DNA from: Asaia bogorensis
GTDB lineage: Bacteria; Pseudomonadota; Alphaproteobacteria; Reyranellales; Reyranellaceae
Length of the DNA stretch: 64,000 bases
Direction of reading: 5' to 3'
NCBI GenBank assembly: GCA_945889625.1
Contig: CAMDCE010000004.1
Coordinates: 90,405 to 154,404, forward strand
Shown: positions 1 to 11,519 of the stretch, in pieces
Numbering within the stretch: the first letter of the stretch is position 1
Layout: each line of letters starts with the position of its first letter
The notes under the pieces: model-generated
Databases searched by the model: none
What the model was told of the DNA's origin: nothing
The model's input: only the letters and a program-made list of their open reading frames with translations
Position numbers and translations under genes: made by a program

Positions 1-716
1 AGGGCATCGAGATAGGGCAGCGAGTTGCCCTCCGAGTCGGTCTCCCAGAAATTCTCGAAGCGGACCAGCTCGCAGATATCGAGGCGCCGCCACGACTTGA
101 ATTTGAACGGGCCGCAGTTGACCGGATGCGTGTCGGCCGTGTCGACCGCGCCCGGCGCCATCAGGTTCACCGGATAGTAGATGAGGTTGATGTCGAGCGC
201 CGCGTGCGGCTCCTTGAGGTGGAATCGGATGGTGTGCTTGTCGTCCACCGTAACGCGCTCGACGTCGGACAGGACCGAGCGCGTGAAGGCGTGGCTGATC
301 TTCGGATCCTTGATGCGCTCGATGTTCCACTTCACCGACTCGGCATCGATCGTCTGCGCATTGTGATATTCCGCACCACGCCGGAGCTTGAACGTCCAGG
401 TCATGAGGTCGGACGAGGCGTCCCACGATTCGGCGACGGCAGGCTTGGGTTGCATCTTGTCGTCGAAATCCACCAGCCCGCCGGTGATGCCGGTCAGCGG
501 ATGTGAGACGAAATAGATGATGTTGCGATGGGTATCGAGCGCGATCGAATCGTCACGCGTGCCGAACCGCAGCGTACCGCCGCGTTTGGGGTGCTTCTTG
601 CCCGCCATGGCCACGCCAGGCAGACCGGCAAGGGCGGTCCCGGCCAGCGCCGTGGTCGCCTTTAGAAAGCTACGCCTTGTACGTTCGGTGCCCTTCTTGA
701 TTGCTTCGTCGGTCAT
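1..716 (-). CDS. peptide ABC transporter substrate-binding protein (5' part, runs off the window)
   Basis: Reading leftward from an ATG at 714-716 gives about 238 residues before the sequence ends, so the C-terminal half is missing. The N-terminus carries a Tat signal (TRRSFLKA) followed by a hydrophobic stretch ending near GVAMA. The mature part (RGGTLRFGTRDD, then IIYFVSHPLTG, VDFDDKMQPKPAVAESW, GVEYHNAQTIDAESVKWNIERI) follows the pattern of SBP_bac_5, the periplasmic dipeptide/oligopeptide-binding family. It probably delivers peptides or related solutes to an inner-membrane ABC permease encoded to the left of the window. It is separate from the complete peptide transporter at 17-24 kb. The ligand cannot be told from sequence. 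Confidence 0.88.
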   Translation of the reverse strand, partial: MTDEAIKKGTERTRRSFLKATTALAGTALAGLPGVAMAGKKHPKRGGTLRFGTRDDSIALDTHRNIIYFVSHPLTGITGGLVDFDDKMQPKPAVAESWDASSDLMTWTFKLRRGAEYHNAQTIDAESVKWNIERIKDPKISHAFTRSVLSDVERVTVDDKHTIRFHLKEPHAALDINLIYYPVNLMAPGAVDTADTHPVNCGPFKFKSWRRLDICELVRFENFWETDSEGNSLPYLDA

Positions 717-922
717 GGACGTCGCCTCCCAGATCTGTTGGTTATGGGCCGTAGTTGGCTATGTGGATGAACGCTTACTCGATCGAAGTCTCCTGATGGG
801 CACGCCGTAGGCGGCGTCGCGGTTCGAAAGAGCCTGCCGTCATTCGGTGTGAAGGTCAACGCGGTCGTGCGACCGGCAGGCGGCCGCTATAGTCGCTTCC
901 GGCCACGGCTTGCGGGGATCAC

Positions 923-1753
923 ATGGCAAAAAAGAAGAAGAAGAGATTGAAAATCGCGCTGATCGGCTACGGCGCCATCAGCGAGATGCTGTTCGACGTC
1001 TTTCGCGAGAAGAAACCGCCGATCGACATCGTGGGCGTGCTGGTGCGTCCCGGCCGCGCCAAGGCGACCGCCAGGAAGCTCGGCCGCAAGACCGAGGTGG
1101 TGGAAACGTTGAAGGCGCTGCTCAAGCTCAAGCCCGACGTGGTGGTCGAGGCGGCAAGCCAGCAGGCCGTGCGCGACTGGGGCGAGACGATCCTGAAGAA
1201 GGGCATCGACCTGATGGTGATCGCCACCGGCGCCTATGGCGACCGCAAGCTGTGGAAGAAGCACGTCGCCGCGGCAACCAGGAGCGGGGCGCGACTGCGA
1301 CTGCCGTCGGGCGCCATCGCCGGTCTCGATGGTCTGCTCGCCATGCGCCTGGGCAAGCTTGAACGGGTGAAATACATCTCGATCAAGCCGCCGCACGCCT
1401 GGGCCGGCACGCCGGCCGAAACCGAATTCGACCTGCCCTCGATCAAGGTGCCGACGGTGATCTTCCGGGGCAGCCCGGCCGACGCCGGACGCCTCTATCC
1501 GAAGAACGCCAATCTCGCGGTGACGGTCGCGTTGTGCGGCGCGGGGCTCGACCACACCGACATCGAGCTGGTGGCCGATCCCACCTTGCCGCCCGGGACC
1601 AATGCCAGCCGGCTGGAGGTCGTGAGCGATTCGGGCGAGCTCAAGATGGACCGGCTGGGTCTCGCCATGCCGGACAATCCCAAGACCGGCGTGCTGACCG
1701 CCCTCACCATGGCCGACGATCTTATGAAGATCGTCCGCTCGAGCGATTGGTGA
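923..1753 (+). CDS. nadX: L-aspartate dehydrogenase (NadX family)
   Basis: A 276-residue cytosolic protein with a lysine-rich start, then a Rossmann beta-alpha-beta (KIALIGYGAISEMLF) for NAD(P). The central LPSGAIAGLDGL stretch and the NANLAVTVALCGAGLDHT segment match the aspartate dehydrogenase (DUF108) domain. The family oxidises L-aspartate to iminoaspartate, which can feed quinolinate and NAD synthesis or amino-acid breakdown. The ATG has a GGGGATCAC upstream that can act as ribosome-binding site. Its last 32 bases overlap the 3' end of the convergent acyltransferase gene. No nadA or nadC lies nearby, so whether it serves NAD synthesis or catabolism is open. Confidence 0.85.
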   Translation: MAKKKKKRLKIALIGYGAISEMLFDVFREKKPPIDIVGVLVRPGRAKATARKLGRKTEVVETLKALLKLKPDVVVEAASQQAVRDWGETILKKGIDLMVIATGAYGDRKLWKKHVAAATRSGARLRLPSGAIAGLDGLLAMRLGKLERVKYISIKPPHAWAGTPAETEFDLPSIKVPTVIFRGSPADAGRLYPKNANLAVTVALCGAGLDHTDIELVADPTLPPGTNASRLEVVSDSGELKMDRLGLAMPDNPKTGVLTALTMADDLMKIVRSSDW

Positions 1754-2939
1754 CGCCCGCTTCGCGGCCATTCGGCATCAGCGCTTCCGGACCGATCTCG
1801 CGGGCCCGCTGCTTGACGCCGAACAACAGGCGCAGCCAGCGCGAGCGGCGAATGACGAGCTCGTAGAGGGCGAGCGATCCCAGTACGGAGAAGCTCACCG
1901 TCATGAGGATCTTTGCGCCGAGCGGCCAGTTGATGTTGTGCAGGTGGTAGACGGCGAACACGATCAGGGTCTGGTGCAGGATATAGACCGGCAGCGCCGC
2001 CTCGGTCGCGTAGGTGAGTGCGGGTGAACTGCGGCTGAGCCCTCTCGTGACGAAGCCGGTGACCGCGAGCACCCACGCGAGAATGTTAAGCGCCGACAGG
2101 CCACACCAGCCGATCGCGCCGGTGAGCGGCAGCGACGACGGATTGTCACCGATCGTCGGCCATCCGGTCTTGAGCGCACCATAGGCAACCAGTCCGATAA
2201 CCAGTGACGCATAGCGTTCGCGCTGGATGGCCGCCAGGACCGCCGGCCATTCGGCGAGAACGCCGCCCAGCGCCAGCAGGATGGCGAATTGGACCCAGCC
2301 GCGACCGTCATTGATGAAGCCGTGATGGGCGCTCCCCTGCAGGCACAGCAGCATTTGGGCAAGACCGAGCGGCACCACCAACAGCCAGTAAAGGCGCTTG
2401 TCGGCGACGCGCTGCATCAGCGGATCGAGCCACTCGCGCCGCCGCGGCGCACGCATCCAGAGAAACAACGGCAAGGCGACTGCCGTCAGCACCAGCAGGT
2501 AGGGTATGAACCACAGATGGTGCCAGCTCAGATTGCCGGCCGGATAGATGCCGTCGGCGAGATGGGGCAGGAAGTCGAAGTAGGAGCCGCGGAACTGACC
2601 GCGCTGCAGACGCTCGAAGTAGACCTGCGGCGGCACGATCACCAGGATGCCGAAGACCAGCGGGATGGCCAGCCGCTGGAAGCGTTCGCGCATGATGGCG
2701 AGGGGTGTGTGCCGGCGCACTGCCAGCATGAGGGCCGCGCCGGAGACCACGAAGACCAGGTCGACGCGCCAACGCCACAGGAAATCGAGAACGTCTCCGA
2801 GCACCACCGACCGGTGCGCGTCGGCAACATGCCACGGCCATGAACTGAATCCGAGAGCGCCATGGAACAACATCATCAGTCCCAGCGCTACGAGTCGCAA
2901 CCAATCGAATTCGGCGCGGCGCGCCACTGATTGCAGCAC
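1722..2939 (-). CDS. acyltransferase family 3 membrane protein
   Basis: 405 residues, about ten hydrophobic segments. The start EFDWLRLVALGLMMLFHGAL resembles the acyltransferase-3 opening in which an arginine and a membrane-embedded histidine form the active centre. DLVFVVSGAALMLAVRR and LWFIPYLLVLT are further family signatures, with similarity to OpgC-like glucan succinyltransferases. Such proteins move acyl groups from cytoplasmic donors to cell-surface glycans or lipids; the acceptor here is unknown. Translation most likely begins at the GTG at 2937-2939, which has GGGAG about nine bases upstream. A second GTG lies four codons in. Confidence 0.82.
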   Translation of the reverse strand: MLQSVARRAEFDWLRLVALGLMMLFHGALGFSSWPWHVADAHRSVVLGDVLDFLWRWRVDLVFVVSGAALMLAVRRHTPLAIMRERFQRLAIPLVFGILVIVPPQVYFERLQRGQFRGSYFDFLPHLADGIYPAGNLSWHHLWFIPYLLVLTAVALPLFLWMRAPRRREWLDPLMQRVADKRLYWLLVVPLGLAQMLLCLQGSAHHGFINDGRGWVQFAILLALGGVLAEWPAVLAAIQRERYASLVIGLVAYGALKTGWPTIGDNPSSLPLTGAIGWCGLSALNILAWVLAVTGFVTRGLSRSSPALTYATEAALPVYILHQTLIVFAVYHLHNINWPLGAKILMTVSFSVLGSLALYELVIRRSRWLRLLFGVKQRAREIGPEALMPNGREAGVTNRSSGRSS

Positions 2940-2945
2940 TTCTGC

Positions 2946-2974
2946 AACTCCCTCGAGTACAGTAGAAGGGAGTT
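2946..2974 (-). promoter_or_regulatory. hairpin covering the acyltransferase ribosome-binding site
   Basis: AACTCCCT (2946-2953) and AGGGAGTT (2967-2974) form a perfect 8-bp inverted repeat with a 13-base loop. In the minus-strand transcript the 3' arm contains the GGGAG Shine-Dalgarno of the gene starting at 2939. The stem could therefore hide the ribosome-binding site, or at DNA level serve as an operator. The repeat is directly visible; the regulatory role is inferred. Confidence 0.4.
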
Positions 2975-3062
2975 TTATCTAAGAGACTTTTATGTTGTCG
3001 CCTACGGCACTTCGTGCATCCCTGATATCCGTACTCCTGACATATACACTCCTGAGATTGTA

Positions 3063-3659
3063 TTATCGGGGACCGAATCCCGGGCCGCGCCGGCCGCTGC
3101 GGCCGTGCCGGTGTCCGCGGGCGTCGCCCATCGGACGATCGAACAGCACCTTCTGCTCAGGCGTCAGCGTGGCGTAGAGCGCGAGCATCGCCGGCTTCAC
3201 CGCCTGGATCGATTCCAGCCGCGTCTTCATCCGGTCTTCGCGCATGTTGAGCCGGTCGGTGAAGTTGGGTGGGGTCTTCAGCTCGGCCGGCAGGGCGGTG
3301 CACTTGGCGTTTTCCTTGGCGCTGACGTCGTCGGCGGCCTTCTCGAAGGCGCTCCAGGCCGTCATCTGCTCGGGCTTGAGCTCGAGCCGGGCCTTGATAT
3401 AGGCGCGGCTGCCGATGCGACGAGCGACGTGCTCCTTGCAGGCTGTGCGCGGGGAGAAGGCGCGCTCCGGCCGCGCCGGGCGATCCTGGGCGGCGGCGGG
3501 CGGCGTACCGGCCGGCGGCGTCACTGTCGGCGGCGTGGCCTGGGCGAATTGCGGCAGGGCATCGGCGCCGCCATTGGCCGCCATGGCCGGGGACATCAAG
3601 GCAATGCCGGCCACCGCGACGAGGGCAGTGGAGGCCAGAAAAAGCGGACGGAAAGACAT
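3063..3659 (-). CDS. LTXXQ-motif (Spy/CpxP-like) periplasmic protein
   Basis: 198 residues from the ATG at 3657-3659, which has AGGA eight bases upstream; an ATG five codons earlier is possible. A signal peptide (LFLASTALVAVAGIALMSPAMA) is followed by an Ala/Pro-rich linker. Two helical LTXXQ-type repeats follow: LELKPEQMTAWSAFEKAADD and ATLTPEQKVLFDRP. The tail is Gly/Arg/His-rich. Family members are small periplasmic helical proteins linked to envelope stress or metal responses, and some act as chaperones. It lies downstream of glpD on the same strand with an 80-base gap. Function assigned at family level only. Confidence 0.75.
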   Translation of the reverse strand: MSFRPLFLASTALVAVAGIALMSPAMAANGGADALPQFAQATPPTVTPPAGTPPAAAQDRPARPERAFSPRTACKEHVARRIGSRAYIKARLELKPEQMTAWSAFEKAADDVSAKENAKCTALPAELKTPPNFTDRLNMREDRMKTRLESIQAVKPAMLALYATLTPEQKVLFDRPMGDARGHRHGRSGRRGPGFGPR

Positions 3660-3739
3660 TTGCGGGTTCCTCATGGGAAAGGAAGGCTCTCCCCTCAAGT
3701 ACGGCCCGATACCGCCAAACGTGCCCAACCACGCTGAAG

Positions 3740-5281
3740 TTAATTGTTGGGAAGTAGCGCCTTCATCCAGTGTGCGAAATCGGCCCGCTGGGCCGCCGTC
3801 AGATGCAGCCCCTCCTTGGTGCGTCGCCACAGCACGTCGTCAGGTTCGACGGCCCACTCATCGCGCATCAGATATCGCACCTCGGTCTCATAGAGGTGCC
3901 CGCCAAAGGCCTGGCCGAGGTCGGCGACGGTCTTCACGTTTTCGAGAAGTTCGTCGAGTCCCGAGCCATGCCTGTGGGCAAGTGCACGCACCAGTTCCTT
4001 CGGCAGGCCTGGCGTCACGGCGGCTGCACCTTCGACGAAGCGGTTGAACGCCTCCTCGAAGGTCGGCGCATCGGCCATATCGCCGTCGGCGACCGGCTTG
4101 CCGGCCGTCCAGGGGCCGCCCATTTCCGGGAAATACTTCTTCAGATCGGCCAGGGCGTGCTCGGCGAGCCTGCGATAGGTGGTGATCTTGCCGCCGAACA
4201 CCGATAGCAGCGGCGCGGCGGCACCCCCCGCACCTTCCGGTGCGTCGACTTCGAGATGATAGTCGCGGGTCACCGCCGAGGGGTCGTCGTCGCCGTCGTC
4301 GAACAGCGGGCGCACGCCTGAATAGCTCCACACCACGTCGGCCGGCGCTACGGGCTTGGCCATGTAGTGGCTGGCAAGCTCGCAGAGATAGGCCGCTTCG
4401 TCGGCCGTGCAGACCGGCATCTCGCCGGCCTCGACCGGAATGTCGGTGGTGCCGATCAGGGAGAATTGCCGTTCGTAGGGGATCACGAACACGATGCGAT
4501 TGTCGCTGTTCTGCAGGATGAAGGCGTGATCGCCCTCGTAGAGCTGCGGCACGACGATGTGGCTGCCCTTGATCAGGCGCACGCGCTTGGGAGTCTTGAC
4601 GTGCGTTTGTTCGTCGAGGAAGCGCTTCACCCAGGGGCCGGTGGCGTTGACCAGCCCGCGCGCGCTCAGCCGGACGGCGGTGCCGTTGGGCCCGGCGAGG
4701 TCGATGTTCCACAGCTTGCCGTCGTCGCTGCGCCGCGCCGCGACGCAGCGGTGGCGCGCGAAGATGCCGGCGCCCATGTCGCGCGCCGACTTCAGGTTGG
4801 CGATCACCAGGCGCGCGTCGTCGACCCAGGCGTCGGAATAGACGAAGCCGTTCCTGAAGCCGGGCTTCAGCCCGGCGCCGAACTTCGAGCGTGCGAAGTC
4901 GACCGATTGGGACTTCGGCAACGTCATGCGCCAGTCGAGGTGATCGTAGAGGAAGAGCCCGAGCCGCAGCATCCAGCGCGGCCGCAGATGCGGCTCGTGC
5001 GGCAGCACGAAGCGCAGCGGATGGCTGAGATGCGGCGCCTTGGCGAGCAGCACCTCGCGCTCCTTCAGCGCCTCGCGCACCAGCCGGAACTCGTAGTGCT
5101 CGAGATAGCGCAGTCCGCCATGGATCAGCTTGGTCGAGGACGAGGAGGTGGCGCTGGCGAAATCGTTCATTTCGCAAAGGCCGACCTTGAGCGTCCGTCC
5201 CGCAGCATCGCAGGCGATGCCCGCGCCGTTGATGCCGCCGCCGACCACGAACAGGTCGAACGGCTCTTCCCTTCCATTCAT
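3740..5281 (-). CDS. glpD: aerobic glycerol-3-phosphate dehydrogenase
   Basis: 513 residues from the ATG at 5279-5281. The N-terminal FAD-binding motif is FDLFVVGGGINGAGIACDAAG, and the family segment STKLIHGGLRYLEHYEFRLV follows. The C-terminus holds the DAO_C helical domain (FGGHLYETEVRYLMRDEWA). The enzyme oxidises sn-glycerol-3-phosphate to dihydroxyacetone phosphate at the inner membrane and passes electrons to quinone. A start 32 codons upstream is open, but the FAD motif normally sits within ten to twenty residues of the N-terminus, so the later ATG is preferred. No glpK or glycerol transporter is present in the window. Confidence 0.93.
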   Translation of the reverse strand: MNGREEPFDLFVVGGGINGAGIACDAAGRTLKVGLCEMNDFASATSSSSTKLIHGGLRYLEHYEFRLVREALKEREVLLAKAPHLSHPLRFVLPHEPHLRPRWMLRLGLFLYDHLDWRMTLPKSQSVDFARSKFGAGLKPGFRNGFVYSDAWVDDARLVIANLKSARDMGAGIFARHRCVAARRSDDGKLWNIDLAGPNGTAVRLSARGLVNATGPWVKRFLDEQTHVKTPKRVRLIKGSHIVVPQLYEGDHAFILQNSDNRIVFVIPYERQFSLIGTTDIPVEAGEMPVCTADEAAYLCELASHYMAKPVAPADVVWSYSGVRPLFDDGDDDPSAVTRDYHLEVDAPEGAGGAAAPLLSVFGGKITTYRRLAEHALADLKKYFPEMGGPWTAGKPVADGDMADAPTFEEAFNRFVEGAAAVTPGLPKELVRALAHRHGSGLDELLENVKTVADLGQAFGGHLYETEVRYLMRDEWAVEPDDVLWRRTKEGLHLTAAQRADFAHWMKALLPNN

Positions 5282-5360
5282 GGCGCGGACCATAGCATCG
5301 GCCCGCGCAGAGGCGAGGCGGCGGCTTGACCCGGTGTCGCACTCTGCCCACAACCGTTCC

Positions 5361-5609
5361 ATGGGTCTCTTACTCAAACTGGCGATATTTGCAGCGGTCG
5401 CCTACTTCGCCTGGACGATTGGCCGGCGCTGGCTGCGCGGCTTCCTTGCCGACAAGTCGGTGCAGCCCCAGCCACCGGCGCCGCCGCCGGTCGGGCCGCG
5501 CCCGGTTGCCAAGCGCGTGGTCGAGGAGACCAGCATCTGCCGAGTCTGCAATTCCTACGTTTCGAGCGGTGCCGCAAAATGCGGCCGCTCCGATTGTCCT
5601 CTGCCATAA
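5361..5609 (+). CDS. small membrane-anchored zinc-ribbon protein
   Basis: 82 residues. One N-terminal transmembrane helix (LLKLAIFAAVAYFAWTIG), a Pro-rich linker (QPQPPAPPPVGP), then four cysteines arranged CRVC...CGRSDC, as in a small zinc ribbon. The architecture resembles PP0621-type small proteins of proteobacteria. The gene is divergent from glpD with an 80-base gap. No catalytic residues are visible; it may mediate protein or nucleic-acid contacts at the membrane. Confidence 0.65.
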   Translation: MGLLLKLAIFAAVAYFAWTIGRRWLRGFLADKSVQPQPPAPPPVGPRPVAKRVVEETSICRVCNSYVSSGAAKCGRSDCPLP

Positions 5610-5622
5610 GCGATTGGCGCGC

Positions 5623-5651
5623 TTGACCGGGGCAGGGGCGGTACCTATTTT
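5623..5651 (+). promoter_or_regulatory. sigma-70-type promoter of glyQ
   Basis: TTGACC (5623-5628) and TATTTT (5646-5651) are separated by exactly 17 bases and lie about 65 bases before the glyQ start. Both hexamers are close to consensus. It is the obvious promoter for glyQ-glyS and possibly ppdK. Confidence 0.5.
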
Positions 5652-5716
5652 GCCGCACCGCAAAAACGGCCTTAAGTGGCGGAAACATAAGGCCTTCTGA
5701 GCCTCGGGGAAGTCCG

Positions 5717-6637
5717 GTGTCCAACCCCTCAGCAGCCCGCGCCAAGCCCGCGTGCTTCCAGGAACTCATCCTCACCCTGCAGGATTATTGGGCCCATCAA
5801 GGCTGCCTGATCCTGCAGCCCTACGACATGGAAATGGGCGCCGGCACCTTCCATACCGCCACGACCCTGCGCGCGCTGGGGCCGAAGCCCTGGTACGCGG
5901 CCTATGTGCAGCCCTCGCGGCGGCCGAGCGACGGCCGCTACGGCGAGAATCCCAACCGACTGCAGCACTATTATCAGTTCCAGGCGATCATGAAGCCGTC
6001 GCCACCCGACATTCAGGACCTCTACCTGGGTTCGCTCGCGGCCATCGGCATCGACTTCTCCCTGCACGACATCCGCTTCGTCGAGGACGACTGGGAAAGT
6101 CCGACCTTGGGCGCGTCGGGACTTGGCTGGGAGGTGTGGTGCGACGGCATGGAAATCTCGCAGTTCACCTATTTTCAGCAAGTCGGCGGCATCGAGGTTG
6201 AGCTGGTGGCGGGTGAGGTCACTTACGGACTAGAGCGTCTGGCGATGTATCTGTTCGACAAGAAGACGGTCTATGAACTGCCATACAACTCGGTCGATTC
6301 CGATGTGCCACTGACCTACGGCGACGTGTTCCTGCAGAACGAGAAGGAACAGTCGGCCTACAATTTCGAGCACGCCGACACCGAGATGCTGTTCCGGCAT
6401 TTTTCCGACGCTGAAAGGGAATGTGCGCGTGCACTGGAGCAAAAGCTGGCACTGCCGGCGTACGAGCAATGCATCAAGGCCAGCCATGCCTTCAACCTGC
6501 TCGATGCGCGCGGCGTGATCAGTGTTACCGAGCGGCAGAGCTACATTCTTAGAGTACGTGACCTCGCCAAAGCCTGCTGCGAGGCGTGGCTCGTGACGCA
6601 AAAGCCTGCCCTGAGCGCGGCCGAAGGGGCCGCCTGA
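5717..6637 (+). CDS. glyQ: glycine--tRNA ligase alpha subunit
   Basis: 306 residues from a GTG start with GGGGAAG upstream. The protein opens with [20 protein letters not shown] and contains [16 protein letters not shown], both diagnostic of the catalytic alpha subunit of the alpha2-beta2 glycyl-tRNA synthetase. It activates glycine and charges tRNA-Gly together with GlyS, whose ATG begins one base after this stop codon. The last dozen residues ([11 protein letters not shown]) look encoded by a short REP-like sequence at 6609-6629 and extend the normal C-terminus. Confidence 0.97.
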   Translation: MSNPSAARAKPACFQELILTLQDYWAHQGCLILQPYDMEMGAGTFHTATTLRALGPKPWYAAYVQPSRRPSDGRYGENPNRLQHYYQFQAIMKPSPPDIQDLYLGSLAAIGIDFSLHDIRFVEDDWESPTLGASGLGWEVWCDGMEISQFTYFQQVGGIEVELVAGEVTYGLERLAMYLFDKKTVYELPYNSVDSDVPLTYGDVFLQNEKEQSAYNFEHADTEMLFRHFSDAERECARALEQKLALPAYEQCIKASHAFNLLDARGVISVTERQSYILRVRDLAKACCEAWLVTQKPALSAAEGAA

Positions 6638-6638
6638 G

Positions 6639-8699
6639 ATGGCCGAGCTGCTTCTCGAATTGTTGTCCGAGGAGATCCCGGCGCGCATGCAGGCGCGCGC
6701 CGCCGACGACCTGAAGCGGCTGGTCGGTGACGGGCTGAAGGCGGCAGGACTTTCCTTCACCGACGCGCGGGCTTTTGCAACGCCGCGGCGGCTGGCGTTG
6801 GCGGTCGATGGTTTGCCGGTCGCGCGCGCCGACGTCAGCGAAGAAAAGCGCGGGCCACGGGTCGGCGCACCGGATCAGGCGATCCAGGGCTTCCTCAAGG
6901 GAGCGGGGTTTGCGTCGCTCGACCAGGCCGAGAATCGCGACACCGGCAAGGGTGAGTTCTGGTTTGCCGTGATCAACAAGAAGGGCGGGCCGACGGCCGA
7001 CGCGCTGCCGGGCATCATCGATGCCGCCCTGAAGGCGCTGCCGTGGCCCAAGTCGATGAAATGGGGCAGCGGCACCTTGACCTGGGTGCGGCCGCTGCAG
7101 TCGATCGTGGCACTGTTCGACGGCAAGGTGCTGGCAGGCGAGATCGCGCCGGGTGGGCAGATGGCGCCGATCAAATTCGGCGATACCACGCGCGGACACC
7201 GGTTCATGTCGAGCGGCGACATCAAGGTCACCGGCTTCGCCGACTACGCCGCCAAGCTCAAGGCAGCGCATGTCATGGTCGATCCGGCCGAGCGCAAGAA
7301 GATCGTCCTCGAGGGCGCTTCGAGCCTCTGTGCCGCGGCCCAGGTCGCTCTCAAGGCCGACGACGGGCTGCTCGACGAGGTCGCGGGCCTCGTCGAATGG
7401 CCCGTGCCGCTGCTCGGCACCATCGACGCTGCGTTCATGGACCTGCCGCCGGAAGTCCTGATCGTCTCCATGCGGTCGCACCAGCGTTACTTCGCGACCA
7501 CGAACAAGGCGGGCGCGCTGGCCAACCGCTTCGTCGTGGTGGCCAATAACGTGGCACGCGATGGCGGCAAGACCATCGCTCTCGGCAACGAGCGTGTCCT
7601 GCGCGCGCGACTTTCCGACGCCAAGTTCTTCTGGGACCAGGACCGCAAGACGACGCTGGAAAGCCGCCTGCCGGCGCTGAAGGAGATCGTCTTTCACGCC
7701 AGGCTCGGGACCCAGGCCGAGCGGGTTGGGCGCATCGCCAGGCTCGCCGTCGAGATCGCCAAGTCGGTGCCGGGCGCCGACGCAGGCCAGGTCGAGCAGG
7801 CGGCACGCCTCTGCAAGGCCGACCTCGTAACCGGCATGGTCGGCGAGTTCCCCGAGCTCCAGGGCATCATGGGCCGCTACTACGCGAGCGCTGAGAAGCT
7901 GCCCTCGGCGGTGGCCGAGGCGATCGGCGATCATTATGCGCCGGCTGGCCCGAACGATCGGTGCCCGAGCGCGCCGGTGTCGATGGCCGTGGCGCTGGCG
8001 GACAAACTCGACGCGCTGGTGAGCTTCTGGTCGATCGGCGAGAAGCCGACGGGTTCGCGCGATCCCTTTGCGCTGCGTCGTGCGGCACTGGGCGTCATCC
8101 GCATCGTCGTCGAGAACAAGCTGCGCCTGCCGCTCAGGCATTTCTTCAAGGCCGACGACCTCATGGCGTTCTTTGCCGACCGCCTCAAGGGCCAGATGCG
8201 CGAGAAAGGCGTGCGGCATGACGTGGTCGATGCCGTCCTGGCGTTGGGCAATGAGGACGACCTCGTTCGCCTGCTGGCGCGCGTCGCGGCCCTGCAATCC
8301 TTCCTCGGCAGCGAGGCGGGCAGGAATCTGCTGACCGCCTACGGCCGTGCCGCCAATATCGTTCGCGCCGAGGAGAAGAAGGACAAGGCGCTTGCTGCGA
8401 AGATCGCCGGTGCGGCGGGCGCGCCAGATGCCGCTTTGCTGGAACAAGCGGAAGAGAAAGCCGTTGCCTCGGCGCTGGCGGAAGTCGAGCGCGCGGTGAA
8501 GCCCGCGCTGGCTCGCGAAGATTTTGCCGGAGCGATGACGACCTTCGCCGGCCTGCGCGCACCGATCGACGCTTTCTTCGAAACGGTCACAGTCAATGTC
8601 ACCGATAAGCCGGATTTGCGCCTGAACAGGCTCAGGTTGCTCAATCAGATACGCGCCACCATGGACTCGGTGGCCGATTTTTCGAAGATCGAGGGTTGA
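6639..8699 (+). CDS. glyS: glycine--tRNA ligase beta subunit
   Basis: 686 residues, the usual length. It begins [18 protein letters not shown], a hallmark of the beta subunit. It contains the degenerate HD-type region ([20 protein letters not shown], then [18 protein letters not shown]) and a C-terminal anticodon-binding DALR-like part ending [11 protein letters not shown]...RLRLLNQI. The beta subunit recognises tRNA-Gly and completes the heterotetramer with GlyQ. It is translationally coupled to glyQ (one-base gap) and followed two bases after its stop by ppdK. Confidence 0.97.
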   Translation: MAELLLELLSEEIPARMQARAADDLKRLVGDGLKAAGLSFTDARAFATPRRLALAVDGLPVARADVSEEKRGPRVGAPDQAIQGFLKGAGFASLDQAENRDTGKGEFWFAVINKKGGPTADALPGIIDAALKALPWPKSMKWGSGTLTWVRPLQSIVALFDGKVLAGEIAPGGQMAPIKFGDTTRGHRFMSSGDIKVTGFADYAAKLKAAHVMVDPAERKKIVLEGASSLCAAAQVALKADDGLLDEVAGLVEWPVPLLGTIDAAFMDLPPEVLIVSMRSHQRYFATTNKAGALANRFVVVANNVARDGGKTIALGNERVLRARLSDAKFFWDQDRKTTLESRLPALKEIVFHARLGTQAERVGRIARLAVEIAKSVPGADAGQVEQAARLCKADLVTGMVGEFPELQGIMGRYYASAEKLPSAVAEAIGDHYAPAGPNDRCPSAPVSMAVALADKLDALVSFWSIGEKPTGSRDPFALRRAALGVIRIVVENKLRLPLRHFFKADDLMAFFADRLKGQMREKGVRHDVVDAVLALGNEDDLVRLLARVAALQSFLGSEAGRNLLTAYGRAANIVRAEEKKDKALAAKIAGAAGAPDAALLEQAEEKAVASALAEVERAVKPALAREDFAGAMTTFAGLRAPIDAFFETVTVNVTDKPDLRLNRLRLLNQIRATMDSVADFSKIEG

Positions 8700-8701
8700 G
8701 A

Positions 8702-11377
<2,676 letters not shown>

Positions 11378-11379
11378 GG

Positions 11380-11399
11380 CGCTTCGCGTCAGCGAAGCG
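11380..11399 (+). terminator. hairpin after ppdK
   Basis: CGCTTCGC (11380-11387), loop GTCA, GCGAAGCG (11392-11399) is a perfect 8-bp stem starting three bases after the ppdK stop. No clear T run follows, so it may be a processing or stability element rather than an intrinsic terminator. Confidence 0.4.
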
Positions 11400-11519
11400 A
11401 CCGGCGGCGTGTAGCGCTGCAGGGAGCTATGCGTTTTGACGACGTAGTCGGCAAAAGCGCTGAGCGACCGAAGCGCGGGCGCCGCACGGCGCAGAAAGAG
11501 TGGGGATGGGGATACAGCC

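Noticed and set aside
888..893. TATAGT as -10 box of the aspartate dehydrogenase gene
   Set aside because: The spacing upstream offers no recognisable -35 hexamer, so a promoter call is not supported.
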